From contig CM047431.1 of NCBI GenBank assembly GCA_026168455.1, positions 53,008,029-53,072,028 of the forward strand: a stretch of 64,000 nucleotides of DNA, written 5' to 3'. The notes under the pieces are model-generated. The model was not told the origin of the DNA. It saw nothing but the letters and a program-made list of their open reading frames with translations, and did not search any database. How positions within the stretch are numbered: position 1 is the first letter of the stretch; each line of letters begins with the position of its first letter. This DNA comes from Theocolax elegans (taxonomy: Eukaryota; Arthropoda; Insecta; Hymenoptera; Cerocephalidae). The position numbers and the translations under genes are program-made. This document shows, in pieces, positions 45,582 to 60,000 of the stretch.

Positions 45582-47120
45582 ATTATATATATATATATGC
45601 CAGGGATGAAACAAATTTGAATTGTCAATTAATAATTAATAATTATATTACAAAGATTTAATTAATTATTTTCAACCGTGATATATACACACACACGTGT
45701 ATATAAATTATTTGATTTTTCGGATCGAATGAAAACACTCGTAAAGAAATTGAGACTATAAGTATAATACACTGCACGTAAAAGGTGAAATTTCGTTAGA
45801 TCGCGCGAAACGTTGCATATTTTAATCCTACAATAAAATGAATAATAATAACTAATTAAATAATTATTTGTAAAATAGGTGCACATACCTATATAAATTT
45901 ATATACGATTATTAACCGGAGGGTATATACGATAATCTCCGCATCGTATAAGTCATATTATTGTCATTTGAGCGTTTTAAAACTATTGGAAAGTGAAATA
46001 ATGATTTATAGGTACTCTATATATCACAAACTCATTCAAGGATGAAATACGTAAACGTGGAAGACATAAAATAGCGACACACATAAAAGTGAAGTTTATT
46101 GATCTTCCCATCCTAGTTTAAATACACACATCCTCATTGTTTTAAGGGAATATTCAATAAAACGCCCGCGTGTTTATATACACCGTTTAAACATTCCGAT
46201 TATGTTTATAAATTGTTGTAACCAATTAACGAGCCACAGTAGATATAATTAATAAGATTACATTAGTCAACGTTAATTATAACAGTATATATATCACAAT
46301 TTTTCTCCTTTACGATTATGGTTTTACACCTCGTCGGTATATATACGTATACGCACATCATTATAATTGCATTATTCAAACGTAAATCCGATGACGTAAC
46401 ACGTGCGGAGTGGAAAAAAAGTAGGCGCGATCCAGTTAATAAGTTTCGATTACGAAGAACGATCGAAAAAGAAAAAAAATGGAATCAGCGTCGTTATTAC
46501 ACATATATACGATATATATGTAATAAACGTGATTCCGCAACCGAATTTGAAAACACATCGCTCGTGACAATGACAAACATTGAGACCGGCGTTCCCCACG
46601 AGCGTTCCATAAATCATTTCGCATCACATATATATATATATATATATATACATACAAGAGAACAAATTGAATGACACCATGTCCAAAATTTCCTGCAAAT
46701 AATTAAGACGTTTTGGGAGCTTTCCAAAGTGTTTACACTTTAATCCCATTAATTCGCACGTTGTATATATATATATATATATTCGCAACGATGATATTTA
46801 GTGACTCCCGCCATATTTATGTAGGGATTCAGCTTTTCGATGAACGAAATATAATAATTAAAATAAATTTATTACCTTGTAAATCATACGCAAACGATAA
46901 GTGCATAGAGTAACGTTCAGGCTATATAGTAATTATTTTTTTTACGCATATGTAGATAATATTCGGTAGACCGGAAAAACACTTTTTCATGTATGTAATG
47001 TTACGTTGATGCACATAGTGTAAAAACAGGAGTTTGATTATTACGGTTGTTACAACCGACTGTTAAATAATAAGACGATCTCGTCGTGTCATATCGTTAC
47101 GTATGTATGTATGTATATAT
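45582..47120 (+). repeat. Tandem duplication D3, right copy
   Basis: Second copy of D3, beginning in (TA)n before ATGCCAGGGATGAAACAAAT and ending in the GTATGTATGTATATATA tract. Confidence 0.95.
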
Positions 47121-47139
47121 ATATAATATATATATCGAT

Positions 47140-50100
47140 CGATATTGATGGATCGCCTGTAATTGTATACGAACGATACGCTTTGTTTGTTTATAATAAT
47201 TAATAAAGTGTTACTATAATATAAATTTCTACGGTAAAAATGTAAACAATACAAAATTTATTAAACAAATTTATTTTAAAGCTCATATATATATATACAG
47301 ACACACACACACACACTTACAATATTCAAATATAAATTTACGACGTCTATATATTTCCGTTTCTCTCAGCTCGAACGAATATGCGTATAATGATAAACAA
47401 ACATTTAAATCTTCGAAATTACATTGCCTTTAAACTAAAATGATTTGTGAAGTTAAGAAGAAACTGCCGTAACAAAGTCGTCTCGACCGAATACTCAAAC
47501 AAAAAAAAAGAGAATGATTCACTTTTTCTAATACACTGCTTTGGTTTTTTTACTTGCTACAATTTTAAAAACTATCAATAAGCGAATCGTTACCTTTTCA
47601 TTTCTTCGTAGCACGAATGCGCATCCAAAGCCTTATGCGTATATACGTATACATATAATAATCAATATCAGTTTGTAATAAATTATTATATTTTTTTTTG
47701 TAAGCGTGTATAAACATTTTTCTTGAATGATTAGATTAATTATATACATTTTACGGATCTTTGTTTATTCTAAGAAAATGCCAATGACTTCTTTGCACGC
47801 GTAAATATGATATAGTTTATAATAGTGATTTATTTTTTTACAAGTAAGATTCGAGAATGGATTTGACTTAACGGTATATCTCGGCAGTAGCGTATATATA
47901 CAATACCGAGTCAACAAAATAGTAACTCGTGTAGATTTTTATTTAATTTTTATTTAAATACATATATACCATTCTCACGAAGTGACAAGTGCTTTTGAAG
48001 AGTGAATAGTACTATCATCTAGTGGAAATCGAGCCTTTTCTTTCACGTGGAATGCCTCGGATTTTTCGGTAGAAGTGACTTTTTCACGCTGATTTAAGGA
48101 ACAGACACTGCAATATTTCGATTAAGGGTTCGTGACAGCCAAATTGCAAAGATCCACCTAAAAAATCTTAAAATTTTAAAATTTTGTATGAAAAATGTGA
48201 AAATAATCACATATACTGTTCAAAACAAATAGAGTAACGTGACAGAGATAATTTTACGAAATAATTAATCATTAATTAATTATCAATGAATCATTGATTA
48301 ATTATATGAAAATAGCTACCCTAGTAGGAATGGAATCGATTTTTAAAGTAGAAACTAGACATTTATAAAAGATGAATAGAAAATGGTTAGTTATAATCTA
48401 TAACATGACTATTTTTAACCTCAAACCATTTAAAATTGCCATATTTCTACTAGGGTATTTTTCGTCAGTAATGCACAGCTATAAAATAATGATTGACGGC
48501 TATAATTTTTCGATAAATTCAATTAATCGTTTAATAAACAAATAAATTATTTTTCTGTTTTTGGGGTTTATATCTTGTTAATCTATCATGAGTTTAAAAG
48601 GAATTAAACAATTTTACAAATTTTCTTAACGATGATATAATTGCTTTTTTATATTGGTCATATTTTTTCTCGTGTAGTGTCATTTATAAAAAATAAAAAA
48701 ATTAGGCGCGTTTACCGTATCGTACTCGATTTCTGATGAGTTTACTCCAATTTATGATTTCATTGCTTATACATATACAATAAAAGTTAATGATAAATTT
48801 AATATATTTCCAAATAATATATGAATTGTTTACTTGATTCATTAGTTAATGAGGTTCTTTCTTCAAATGTGTTTATATCTAAAACTATTGATTGTCATTA
48901 TTTATACTGAAAAACGTATAAATAATTGTATACTAATAAGAAATTGCATATTTCACTAAAAAGAAATGTGTATAAATTGAACGAAAAAATTGGAGGCAAA
49001 AGAATTTGGACAACCATACAAAGCATACAACATTGAATAATTCAAGTAAAAAATCCATATATTATGAAAAATTATAATTTATTTTTATTATTATTTATGT
49101 ATTATAACATTTATTATTACTTTTGTTATATATGTATATAGATGTGATCAGAAATTGGGTATATTATCGGTATATGTATATATATAAAATACATAATACA
49201 GATAAATTAAAATAGTGTGTGAATAATCAAGTGACTGATTATATACGTGAGAGCTTAATTTTATCACACTGGTAGTCTATTAAATCAATATTGAGTTTCC
49301 TAAATATATATATATATATATGATAATTTACATATCGAAGATGTTTCTTCATTGTACTACACGCGCGTACCAAGATTCTTAATTAACATTGTATATCAGA
49401 GTTTTCTTAACTCCGAAGTCGGAAAAAAGAAAATTATTATTTTCCACCAATATACCTATAATGTCAATTATTTATCAAGAAGTGTATAATATATACATAT
49501 ATATCGCTATGTATTTGTTGAAACATTACGATGCGTTCATTGATATAAAAATGTACGTTTAAATAAACGACGAAATACTCGGCCTCGTAAAAGGAAGAGG
49601 TGAAAATTTACGCTAAGGAAATTCCCGTATCGTCGGATGTTTAAGTGACACGAGTATACCTTCGAATATGTATATATATGTATAGTTGAAAACGTGCTTT
49701 TAATTTTATCTATAATTGCGTTATTTTTAGATGGAAAAAATGGTGAAAAGAGATACCGAGAATCTTGAACGTATTATTTATAACGAAGTGTTTGTTCTTT
49801 AACCTGGGAATTGGATAGCCGGTAAATATCGGTGGGTGCACTGAGAAAACTGATGTGCTTAAAATTACTGGGTTTTATATAGAAATATATATAGTTACGT
49901 ATAAAGATGTATGCTTCGATTATTGCAATTTCCCACTAGATGTTCTATAGGAAATATTGACACGTGCGTAATGAATTTTTGTTATAAATATTTCCTATAA
50001 GATACGGTGACAAATTGCAAAATAAATAAAGTATATTCTTATTATTTTACTACGTACAAAACTATAGGAATTTCTAATATATCACGTTTAACAGAAACAG

Positions 50101-50900
50101 AAAAATTTTATAAACATTTAAAATTTTCACGAATACTTGAATAAACGTCAATCAAAATTGCGAATATAGAACTGAGAGAGCATTTTAAAAAAACATTTTT
50201 CTGCACTAAAATTCTGTTGTTTAATTCAAACGATTAATAAAGAATTTCCACTAAAGATTAGCATTTTCTTGCTTACACAACTTATACACAATTTACATGT
50301 TCAAATTTGCGGTTAATTAATGGAGTTAAATACTTGGTAACAAGTCTTCAATTTGTAGTTTCAAGTTTAATTTCTCTCGAGTTTTTTTTTTAATAAAATG
50401 GATACTCTCGAATTACCAGTCCTCGCTATAGTTGATCAACTTTGAAAGATTATATATAAACTGCAAGTAGACCACAAATTAAGCTTAAATCATTATTTTC
50501 TGTGTTTAAAATAAATATTATGTTTTTTTTTAATTTCAAAATCACTGAGGAAAAGTAGTATACTACATATATTGTTATAGTAACATAAGAGCATACTTGA
50601 ATTATCATAATATTTATTATATTTAATTGGGAATATAATAAAATAGATGTATAGTAATTTAAAGTAATAAGAAATTTACTGCGATAATCCCAACGTTGCT
50701 ATAAAATATAAAAATTTTTTAAAAAATTACAAAAAAACTTAAAAAAACCAAACGTTTTACTTCTTTAAAAAAAAATTATGAAAACAAAAAAAAATACTTG
50801 CGGTTATGATAAAGTTAAAATTAATACGAAACCACCGGTTGTAAAATCTGCAATATTACATGTATCCAGAAAACAAAAAGACGTTGGATACACAAATGGT
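47140..50900. other. Gene-poor AT-rich stretch
   Basis: No gene is recognised. It contains a CACACA tract at about 47302-47318 and the small MITE at 48317-48466. The rest shows only TA-rich simple sequence. Confidence 0.45.
48317..48466. mobile_element. Short CCCTRGTAGAAAT-family MITE
   Basis: Ends TACCCTAGTAGGAAT and ATTTCTACTAGGGTA are inverted repeats about 150 bases apart. It is a much shorter family member than those at 9178, 11156 and 26689. Confidence 0.7.
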
Positions 50901-51079
50901 ACGAAACGTCTGTATTAGACAAGAGAGCGTTCGATGTACATACATAACAATTTTGAAACGATCGCGATGGGGATTAGTGACGACGAATCGAGGATGGGGG
51001 TGGGGTGGGGATCTCCGTTAATTAGCAATCGGCCAGGCGGCAACGTCGGCAACGATACAACTGTATTGATACGGGAAAA

Positions 51080-51330
51080 AATAGAGAGAGAGAGAGAGAG
51101 TGAGAGAGCGCGAAAGAGTGAGAGGGAGAGGAAAGAAGCCGCACGATAAAAAGGAGAAGAAGCGCAGACTCGCGAGCTTACACGCGATCCGCGTGCCGAT
51201 CGAGCTGGAAATCGGTGCTTTTCACCTAGTACTTTACACCTAGATTTATTTCGTTTCACCGATTTTCAACGAGTTATCGACCAGTTTCTAAGGTGCTAGT
51301 GATTATCACGAAAACTAAATAACAGTCTAG
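51080..51330 (+). promoter_or_regulatory. Candidate non-coding first exon/promoter with GA repeat
   Basis: A GC-enriched stretch starts with a GAGA tract (about 51082-51104), continues with CpG-containing sequence, and ends at a splice-donor-like GTCTAG|GTAAAT at 51330/51331. It is 2.7 kb upstream of the SV2-like start exon, which needs an upstream 5' UTR exon. The link to that gene is inference. Confidence 0.3.
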
Positions 51331-51417
51331 GTAAATTATTGGCTATTCGGTTTTCTTGAATTACTGGTCACTGGATGCTTGGATGTATACATGTATATGT
51401 CTATATCTATGTGTATA

Positions 51418-51474
51418 TATATGTATACGTGTGTGTGTGTGTGCGTGTGTGTGCGTGTGCCTGTGCGTGTACAC
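51418..51474. repeat. (GT)n microsatellite
   Basis: GT/GC alternating tract of about 50 bases within TA-rich sequence, just downstream of the candidate first exon. Confidence 0.85.
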
Positions 51475-53094
51475 ATATAGATTGATCTTTCGAGTGAAAG
51501 AAAGTTGGATTGTTCTTGTGTGATCATATGTGCTTGAGAATATGCATAAATAAGATGTGAACTATTTTATTTACTTTTTTCTCTCATCCGATTGCATCGT
51601 TGTTTGATAAACGGAAATTCGCTCGCACTTGTATGTTTACGATCGTTAAGTAATACAACAATTGAACACCGATTTAACGTAGTATATGTTCGTATCCTGT
51701 GTAGACGGTATAGAAATAGTAAATATTTATATACACGGTTCGATTGGTGATCCTCTTTTTATTTCACAACGTAATTTAAAGATCTAACTACGTATATAAT
51801 TGTATTAATTAATCGTGAAAATTACCAGTCGAAAAGATAAATTATAATATAATTACGGTTAAAATTCAATAATTCATCTTGACGATTGATAAAATTCAAA
51901 ATAAAATCTTGCCCGTTTGATTTCCATAGCATCACCTAAGTAACTGTAAAAGATTCATTAGGATAATATTATCGAAACGAATAATAAACGTACATTGGAA
52001 ATACATATACATTTCGAAATTCAAAGTGCACACAATGCATTTGTGCAGTACGGTAATTTATTGCCGTTCTTAAAGGAAAGGCTAATAAATCATTAAAAAT
52101 TCAACCGAATACTCGTACAGTGTGCAACTCGAGTCTCGTAACGTAACAATAAATCTAGCGCGTTATCATTTTTTTTTAAGTGAAAATTACTCGCGAGTGG
52201 AATAATTTCCCGACTAAATTTTAGGAACGCAAGTATCCGGGTTTTAACGCTTGCTTAACCATTATTATTATTACTAATATTCTTATTCTATTTGCAAATT
52301 TGAGTGAAAAAGAAAAATTATAACTAATTAATTGTGTAAGATGCAAACGTCTCGTTATTTCAGCGTAAGATTTAGCTGATTAGATTAAATGTGAGAGAAA
52401 TTAATTATTTTTTTACCGTACCGCAAAAGTTAGTAATAAATATAGTATATGAAATTTATTAACCGTACGGTAATAATAATAATAATAATCGGTATAACGA
52501 TTTTGTTAATACTCGTAAAAACAGTTAGACGTTAAGTCATTGTTGGAGGCAAATGGAAATTTGAATGTATCTGCTAAATAAACATTGTAACTTGCGGTAA
52601 ATCATTGATTTGAGGAAGGAAAGATACTCCTATTACGATGGAGCTTGTGTCAACGAAATAAATCAATCAATTAAACAACACCCATTTTTTCATTTTATAT
52701 ACTTTACTTTTACATTTTTTTCTCTTTCATCGAATTACACGTGTTGTTTTGATTTGCAATTATCTATTATCTTAGTTTCTTTATTCAATCGATAATATTT
52801 TTACAATTGTTACTTTTTCTAGAGATGCGTATACAAAGGAAGCAATTTAAACTATTGTATTATAAAAAGGAAAGATATCTTTTAAAAAATTTTTAAAGTT
52901 ATAAATTAAATACTTACTGTCGGTTATTACAACCACGTCTTGAATAGAAATAATTGATATTATAAAATATTATGCATTAGTATTTATCATCATAAAAATT
53001 CATGTGTTACTCGACCGATATATCAATGTAACGAAAAATGAAAAGAAATATTAATTTGAATGTATTTAGCTCTGTTGCAGATCACGCGATCCAG

Positions 53095-53275
53095 ATGTTC
53101 GTTTAACGAACGAATTCTTATCGCTCGTGAGATCTTTAACACTTCCGGAAATTTGAGCCATTCCACAAGAGAAAAAAAAAGAGTCAGTGGTCGATGACAA
53201 AGTCATCACCAATCGCTCGACGGCTGGACCGTCGATGCGTTCAATCGGACGATTAACGCGTTCATCTTTTTCGTG
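53095..53275 (+). promoter_or_regulatory. Locally GC-enriched patch upstream of the SV2-like gene
   Basis: After a pyrimidine/AG acceptor-like string (CTCTGTTGCAG, ending about 53089) comes about 180 bases with a higher CpG content than the surroundings, including TCGATGACAAAGTCATCACC with a short self-complementary core. It could be a second 5' UTR exon or an enhancer of the SV2-like gene 0.9 kb downstream. No coding frame is recognised. Confidence 0.2.
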
Positions 53276-54000
53276 AATAAAAAAAATATATGTATATATA
53301 ATACGCCGAAGATTAATTGTTTAACCCGGAGTCGTATTTTATTATAACAAGTGAGTAGACACAACACAATTCAATGCGTATTCGTATATTTAATAATTAT
53401 ATTTTTATATTTTCATTGAGTCATTGCCTTACCGATTTAACAATGTATATACTATAGATTCCGTTATTATAAAAAGTTGACGTTAAATATTCATTGCGAT
53501 TATGAGTGTTGCGTAAATTAAATTAATTTATTTCTCTTAAATACTCACGATATTTTCTAAGACCTCGATAAAACCAGATAATATTTTAGGTTAGAGGCTA
53601 TTTTTTTTAATTATTTAAATTAACGCGCATAATTTATATTATTTGATATTGTAACTGTTTTCTACGTAGATTTGAAGGATCTTCTCGATCATTTATGGAC
53701 ATGTTTACGATATATATATATATACATTTTATAATGAAATTTTTTACGATGTTTTATTATTTAATTGCACATTACTTCGCACGATGACGCGAGTGGTGCG
53801 CGGTTATGTATTAATTGTGCATTATAATTTAAAACTCGGGTACTTTCGATGTAATTGCATTTTCAAAGTTACTTACGCACGAATGATTAATTTTAAATAT
53901 TGGACTTTTATACGTACTGCTTTTGTTTTACCGAGACGCGATAAATATCAATTGCCATGTTCGAAATGTATTGCATATCATTTTCTTGTAAATTTCAGAA

Positions 54001-57000
54001 ATGTATCTCGAGGAAATTGTAGCGCAGAAGGCGGTGGAACAAACAGGTAACTTATGTAAAAGATAATTTATTTTAAAAATACAATAATTTTTTTGAACGG
54101 TACTTAAAATATACTATATTTTGTCTTCGAGCAATTTTTCAAACTTTCAATTGAGTAATATATATATGAAAATGTGTAACGAACAAAAGTATCAATGAAA
54201 AAAAAAAAATTGATTATATTCAAAGTTTACGCACAGATGGTTATTATATTACATTATAATTCGAAATTATTATAGTACGTAATTAAAAAATGAAGAGTGA
54301 ATAAAAATGATCATACAGATCGTATTACTGTAAATATCGTTTTTGTCTTAATTTCTACAGGTTTCGGGAAATTCAATTTGAAAATCGCCGTAGTATCCGC
54401 GCTGATCTACATGAATTGTGCATTTTGCATCACGAGCATTGGTTTCGTCGTACCCACTGCCGCCTGCGATTTCCAAATGACTACCATTGACAAAGGTCGT
54501 ATTAACGCTGCTCCTATGTTAGGTACGACATATTATTTTTCTCTCTTTCCCTCTCTCTCTCTCTCTCTCTCTCTTTCCAACTCTTGTTAAACAATTACGT
54601 TATTCAACAATGTGGATTTCGTGCCGGTAGTTTGCTGTATAAAACATATGCTGCAAATATTATTCGGTCAAGTTATTAGATTTTTTTTTCAAATAAATAT
54701 TACTAAAGTTACGGTTTTAAAGTTAAACGATGTTACGTTGCGCAGGATTAGCTTTTGTCGTTTTATTTTCAACTCGATGTATGTAGAAATGAATTTTTCA
54801 AATTTTAGCAAATTTGTAAATTAATGACATCAAGCAATTTTTTTTATCTCCGCTGATTAAATATTTAACGGTAATCTGTATAATTACTCGCACGCAGTAT
54901 AATTATTTTGATATGCCGGTGACTGAGAAAATAACGGAAAAATAAATGTTGAATTGAAAGATTCGAATGCGACTTACTTAAATGGTTTGCTGAATCCGTA
55001 TCTAACTCTATTGAATAAGTAGTTTTTGTTAAACTAAGAAAAAAGTTGTAATAAACCGATTGTGTTAGCGAGCAATCGAGAGGCCGCACTCTTGACAAAT
55101 CACAAAAATTTCTATGTTACGTATGTAGGTCGAGTTTCTAAAGGTTTATTAATATTCATAACAACACTGTTAAATTTTTCCAAAACTTTAAGTACATTTT
55201 ACTATATACAACATAGTATAGTCCTTATAATTTTGACACAAATCGTTACAATGATACTCATAATAATAATACAAATTTTGAAAAATGTTCTAATCGTATT
55301 AAAATCTCGGATTAGATTTTAAATTATTTATTTGTGAAACGTTAATATATGTTTAATGTTTAACGGAATATTGAGAATCACAAGTTGGACGTATCTTCTT
55401 ATCTCTTTACCTTTGAAAAGACTGTTCTGATAATAAATTGTACAGTACAAAAATATTTTGTCATTTTAAACTAACATTTGATAAATTAAATTTTTGTATC
55501 TATAAGCGTTATATTTTAATCTATTGTGCGAAAAACTTACTTGTTTGTCGATTTTTCATTCTTTTTTCATCGCTTTTTTATGTTCATCTTTAAAAAAACT
55601 GTTCTAATTATAAAGTGGCCATTGGGTAAAAATTGTATTATTTAATATATAAGGTTATTACATATTTAGTATAAGGTTATTACATATTTAGTATATAAGG
55701 TTTTTACATAGAAACTCCACATATCGAAATTTAAAATTGAAATAATTTAAATAATTTTAGAGCGATAAAGCTATAAATAGGAGCATATACTCGTTGTATT
55801 ATGAAAAGGATAGCCTATATAATTTCAGGAAAATAAATAAAAAATTATCGGAGTTTTTAAACTAACATTATTACATTAATTTTATTTCCTGGGCACGAAT
55901 TTTTTGGGTAGCCATTAAAAAAATAATCATTAATTTGTTATTATCAATTTATTCTAAACAATTTAAAATATTGATATTTTCGTATATCGAAAACAATTTC
56001 GTTATTATTATTATTATAGACAATTTTAATACAAAAATGTTTGTATCATATTTTTAGTCAAGTCATAATATTTAATTAGAGAAAAAGATCTTAAACCTTA
56101 TGTCTTGTAAATTATGATGAAAATTCGTGGAAAGTAAGTGTAAAAATTTGAGTAAACTACAGCAATAATAGAGTTTCTACCCGAAACATAAAATTATATT
56201 GAATGAAAATAAAAGTAAATTTAATACCCAATACGCAGTTTTATCTCTGTAATAACTATATGGGAAACTAGATCGTACAACCGTCACATATCGATGAATC
56301 ACTTAATGCGATAAATTACTTAAATCTCTTACAAAGTCTGTAATGCTATAGTTCTATAAAGAATTGTTTAACTTAAGTAAAATAAATTTGCCACTAGGGT
56401 AGAATTAAATTCCACTTGATCTATATAAAATAGGTATATATTTTCAATTAAAATAAGTAAATAAAATGTTTATTTTCTTTCTTTTTTTCTCATTGATTTC
56501 GTCATTTATTAGAATCAAATCAATTGATTCATAAGACTTACACATCAATTTATGAGGTATTATTAAATTTATAAAAATTACTTTCTACATATTTACACTA
56601 ATTACATATATATTTGACGCAGAAAAACGCTGAAAAAATTTTTGCCCTAACCGGGAATCGAACCCCGCAACGCACGCACCAAACGCAAACGCTCTATCCA
56701 CTAAGCTAACGCAACGCTTATATATACAAATGTTTGGAACTTGTATATACAGATCATCTCTGTATTAATATCTTAATAATTGTTATTTACTCTTTGATCT
56801 AAATACATAAGATGTTAGGCAGTAATTAACTAATTTAAATAGTGATGGTCTTGATCTTGACGATGTCTACTAAAGAAATATCTTCTTCATTTTTTCTATA
56901 TTATTATAATTTCTTAAAAGCGTATGAATACTTTTATAATACTTATTTATACCCTAAAACATAATATATTATTTTGCTACTATATGTAAAAGGGCATTCT

Positions 57001-60000
57001 TCTAATATAAATTTATTTAAAAATAAATAAATAAATAATACTAATTTTTAAATTCAAACTATTTATTTAAAAATAATATAGAAAGTTTCTAGGTATCTAC
57101 TTCACTTAGCAAGTCACAATCAAAGGAACAAGCTATTAAAACAGCATTAAATTCTTTTTGACTATTTTTATTCTGATATTTAAATATTATAAATATCTTT
57201 TGAAAAAATTGGTTTTAAAGATGAAAATAACACAAAAACAATCGAGTGACCGACACTTAAAACTTTTAAATATAATTTTTTTTCAAATTTTCTATTCATA
57301 TTTAAAGAAAACTTTTAGACTATCGTAACGTTAAGAACGCAAAACTATTTCTAAATAAAAAAAATTTTTGAAAAAATAATAACACTATTGTGTATCATTA
57401 TACACTGAGAAAAATTTTAGATTAAAAATTACTATAGTTTCTAGTAAAGAAGTCACAGACTGACAAACTGAGAAAAATTAGTGTGGTTTACAGTAAAAAT
57501 TACTATAGATTATAATAAAATTTACTATAATTCTTGTAATATTTACTATAACTTTTCTATATTTTAATATAAACTATAGTAATTTTTCCCAGTTTGTCAG
57601 TCTGTGACTTCTTTACTAGAAACTATAGTAATTTTTAATCTAAAATTTTTCTCAGTGTAATATCCAATATATTCTGTATATTGGAATTGGATCAATTTAA
57701 CACATTAATTAAGATCAATCTAATAAGTTAATTATTAATCTAATATACGACAGTTAGCATCAATCTAAGGTATTTCAAAAATTCAATCTATTATATTATA
57801 ATCTATTAGATTAATCATGCAACTGAACTTAATAATTCAAAATTCAATTGCTTAGATTAGTTTTCAAACGAAAAACTTAAGAGCATAGTTAAGAAACAGC
57901 AGCTATTATTTATAACCATTTTCTAGCAAATATGTAAAATACGACGTGATTGTCAAATAACAGGGATCTTCAAGAATCTGATAAATGTAACTATAATATA
58001 AAATTAAAAATCTGATATGAAAGAAGCTTACAGAATGATTATATTGAAATATTGAGTTTTGAATAACAAATTCATAAAAATCTCTTTTCGTTGGTATAAC
58101 GATTGGGTGATAACAATCGAAGTTGACTTACGTGTCTACTCAAAAATCTCAATAAGTCGGGGATTAAAAATATTGAAAGAAATTTGTAAATGATATTCAG
58201 AGCAAATATAATCTTAAAAATTAAATCTATAAATACTTAAATTCCAAATTGATAATGATACTAATTTTTGGGTACACCACATCTTTTTAATGAAATGAAA
58301 TTGTGTTCAGGTATGGTTTTTGGTTCTGGAATCTGGGGCTACTTCGCTGATCTGAAAGGTCGAAGAATGGCACTTCTGATATCTCTTGCAATTCAATTCA
58401 TAGTGGACGCTTTGGCATCAGTGGTTCCCAGTTATTGGACTTTTGTATTTCTCAAGTTCCTCAGTGGCATTGGGTAAAAAATTACTCGTTAAGAGTGCTG
58501 GTTTTCAGTGCGTCAGTGCCTCTTAGTCTGAAAAAAATGTTCTTTATGGTATCTACCTTATTCGTCAAAGTTAGATAAGAGACAATTATATTTTCCAACA
58601 TGTAAAATGATATAAAGATTAATTTAACAATTATTACGATGGTACCAATTCAGTTTGTCATATTATCATTTATATCTTATTTATTTCAATCTTTATATCA
58701 TTTTAAACTAGGGTTGGGTAAGTAGTCGCCAACCACTCATTGTCGAATAGTTTTTCACTATTCGATTGTAAAGCTTAAAAAGCAAATTGATTTACATGAC
58801 AACATTGTATATGGTATTTTTATAAATATATATATATGAGTGGTTCTCTGTGACTTCGAAGATGAAAAAAATAAATATTGCTATAACTGTGGGAATATGT
58901 TTTAGAGGTATCCAGTAGTTCTCCTGAATTTTTTCAGATTTTTTCTGGGCCATTATTTTAAGTTACAGAGAGTCAAAGTTGACATTTTAGCACTTTTTTG
59001 CATTATATGCCCATTTTCATGAATTTTTAGCTCCCAGGGGATGCATTTTTCACTAAAAACATAAGTATGACTTTTTTTGTAAAATTTTCCGAACTTTTCA
59101 TTAAAAATACTTTTAAAGGCATAAATGTATGCTGTCACACTCTTGTAAGCCATTTAAACCTTAAATAGTGAAAATCAGCAATTCTGCTCCGGACTCTGGT
59201 AACCTAATACTGTCTAAAAGATGTCTTTTTATAGTCAGAAACTGCCTAAAAATTTCCAGAGTGGGTCTAAATCATTAAGATCACTTATGGTCAAAATATC
59301 CGGGAAAAGTGCCCGAAATATTAATAGAAATGTATATTTGTTGCCTTATAACGATGAATCTATTAGCATGATCATTGCAAAAAAATTTGTGCACTTACCT
59401 TGGAGTGGTAGAAAAGTATCTTTACTTGTTTCAGTATCCATCTAATCCCCTGTAAGCTGCTAAAAATACAAATATTATTATACAAATGTAAAAAATTAAT
59501 TTTTAAACATTTATAATGCTGAATTTTTAGTTTTACATCCCTTACAAGAATTATAATACTATTCTGAAGGATTACTATAAAAGTATCAACATTATTATTA
59601 TTATTATTCAGCAATACATTGTTTAGATTTCACAAACTTGTCACTGTCACGTTATCATATTATTCATTATAATTATGTATCCGATTTATTTATATATCTT
59701 TTGTATTAAATACGTATATTCAGTTATTGTAATAATGATGTTTATATATTTATAGTAATCCTTCAGATTAGTATTATAATTCTTTTAAGGGATGTAAAAC
59801 TAAAAATTCAGCATTATAAATGTTTAAAAATTAATTTTTTACATTTGTATAATAATATTTGTATTTTTAGCAGCTTACAGGGGATTAGATGGATACTCAA
59901 ACAAGTGAAGATACTTTTGTACCACTCCAAGGTAAGTGCACAAATTTTTTTGCAATGATCATGCTAATAGATTCATCGTTATAAGGCAACAAATATACAT

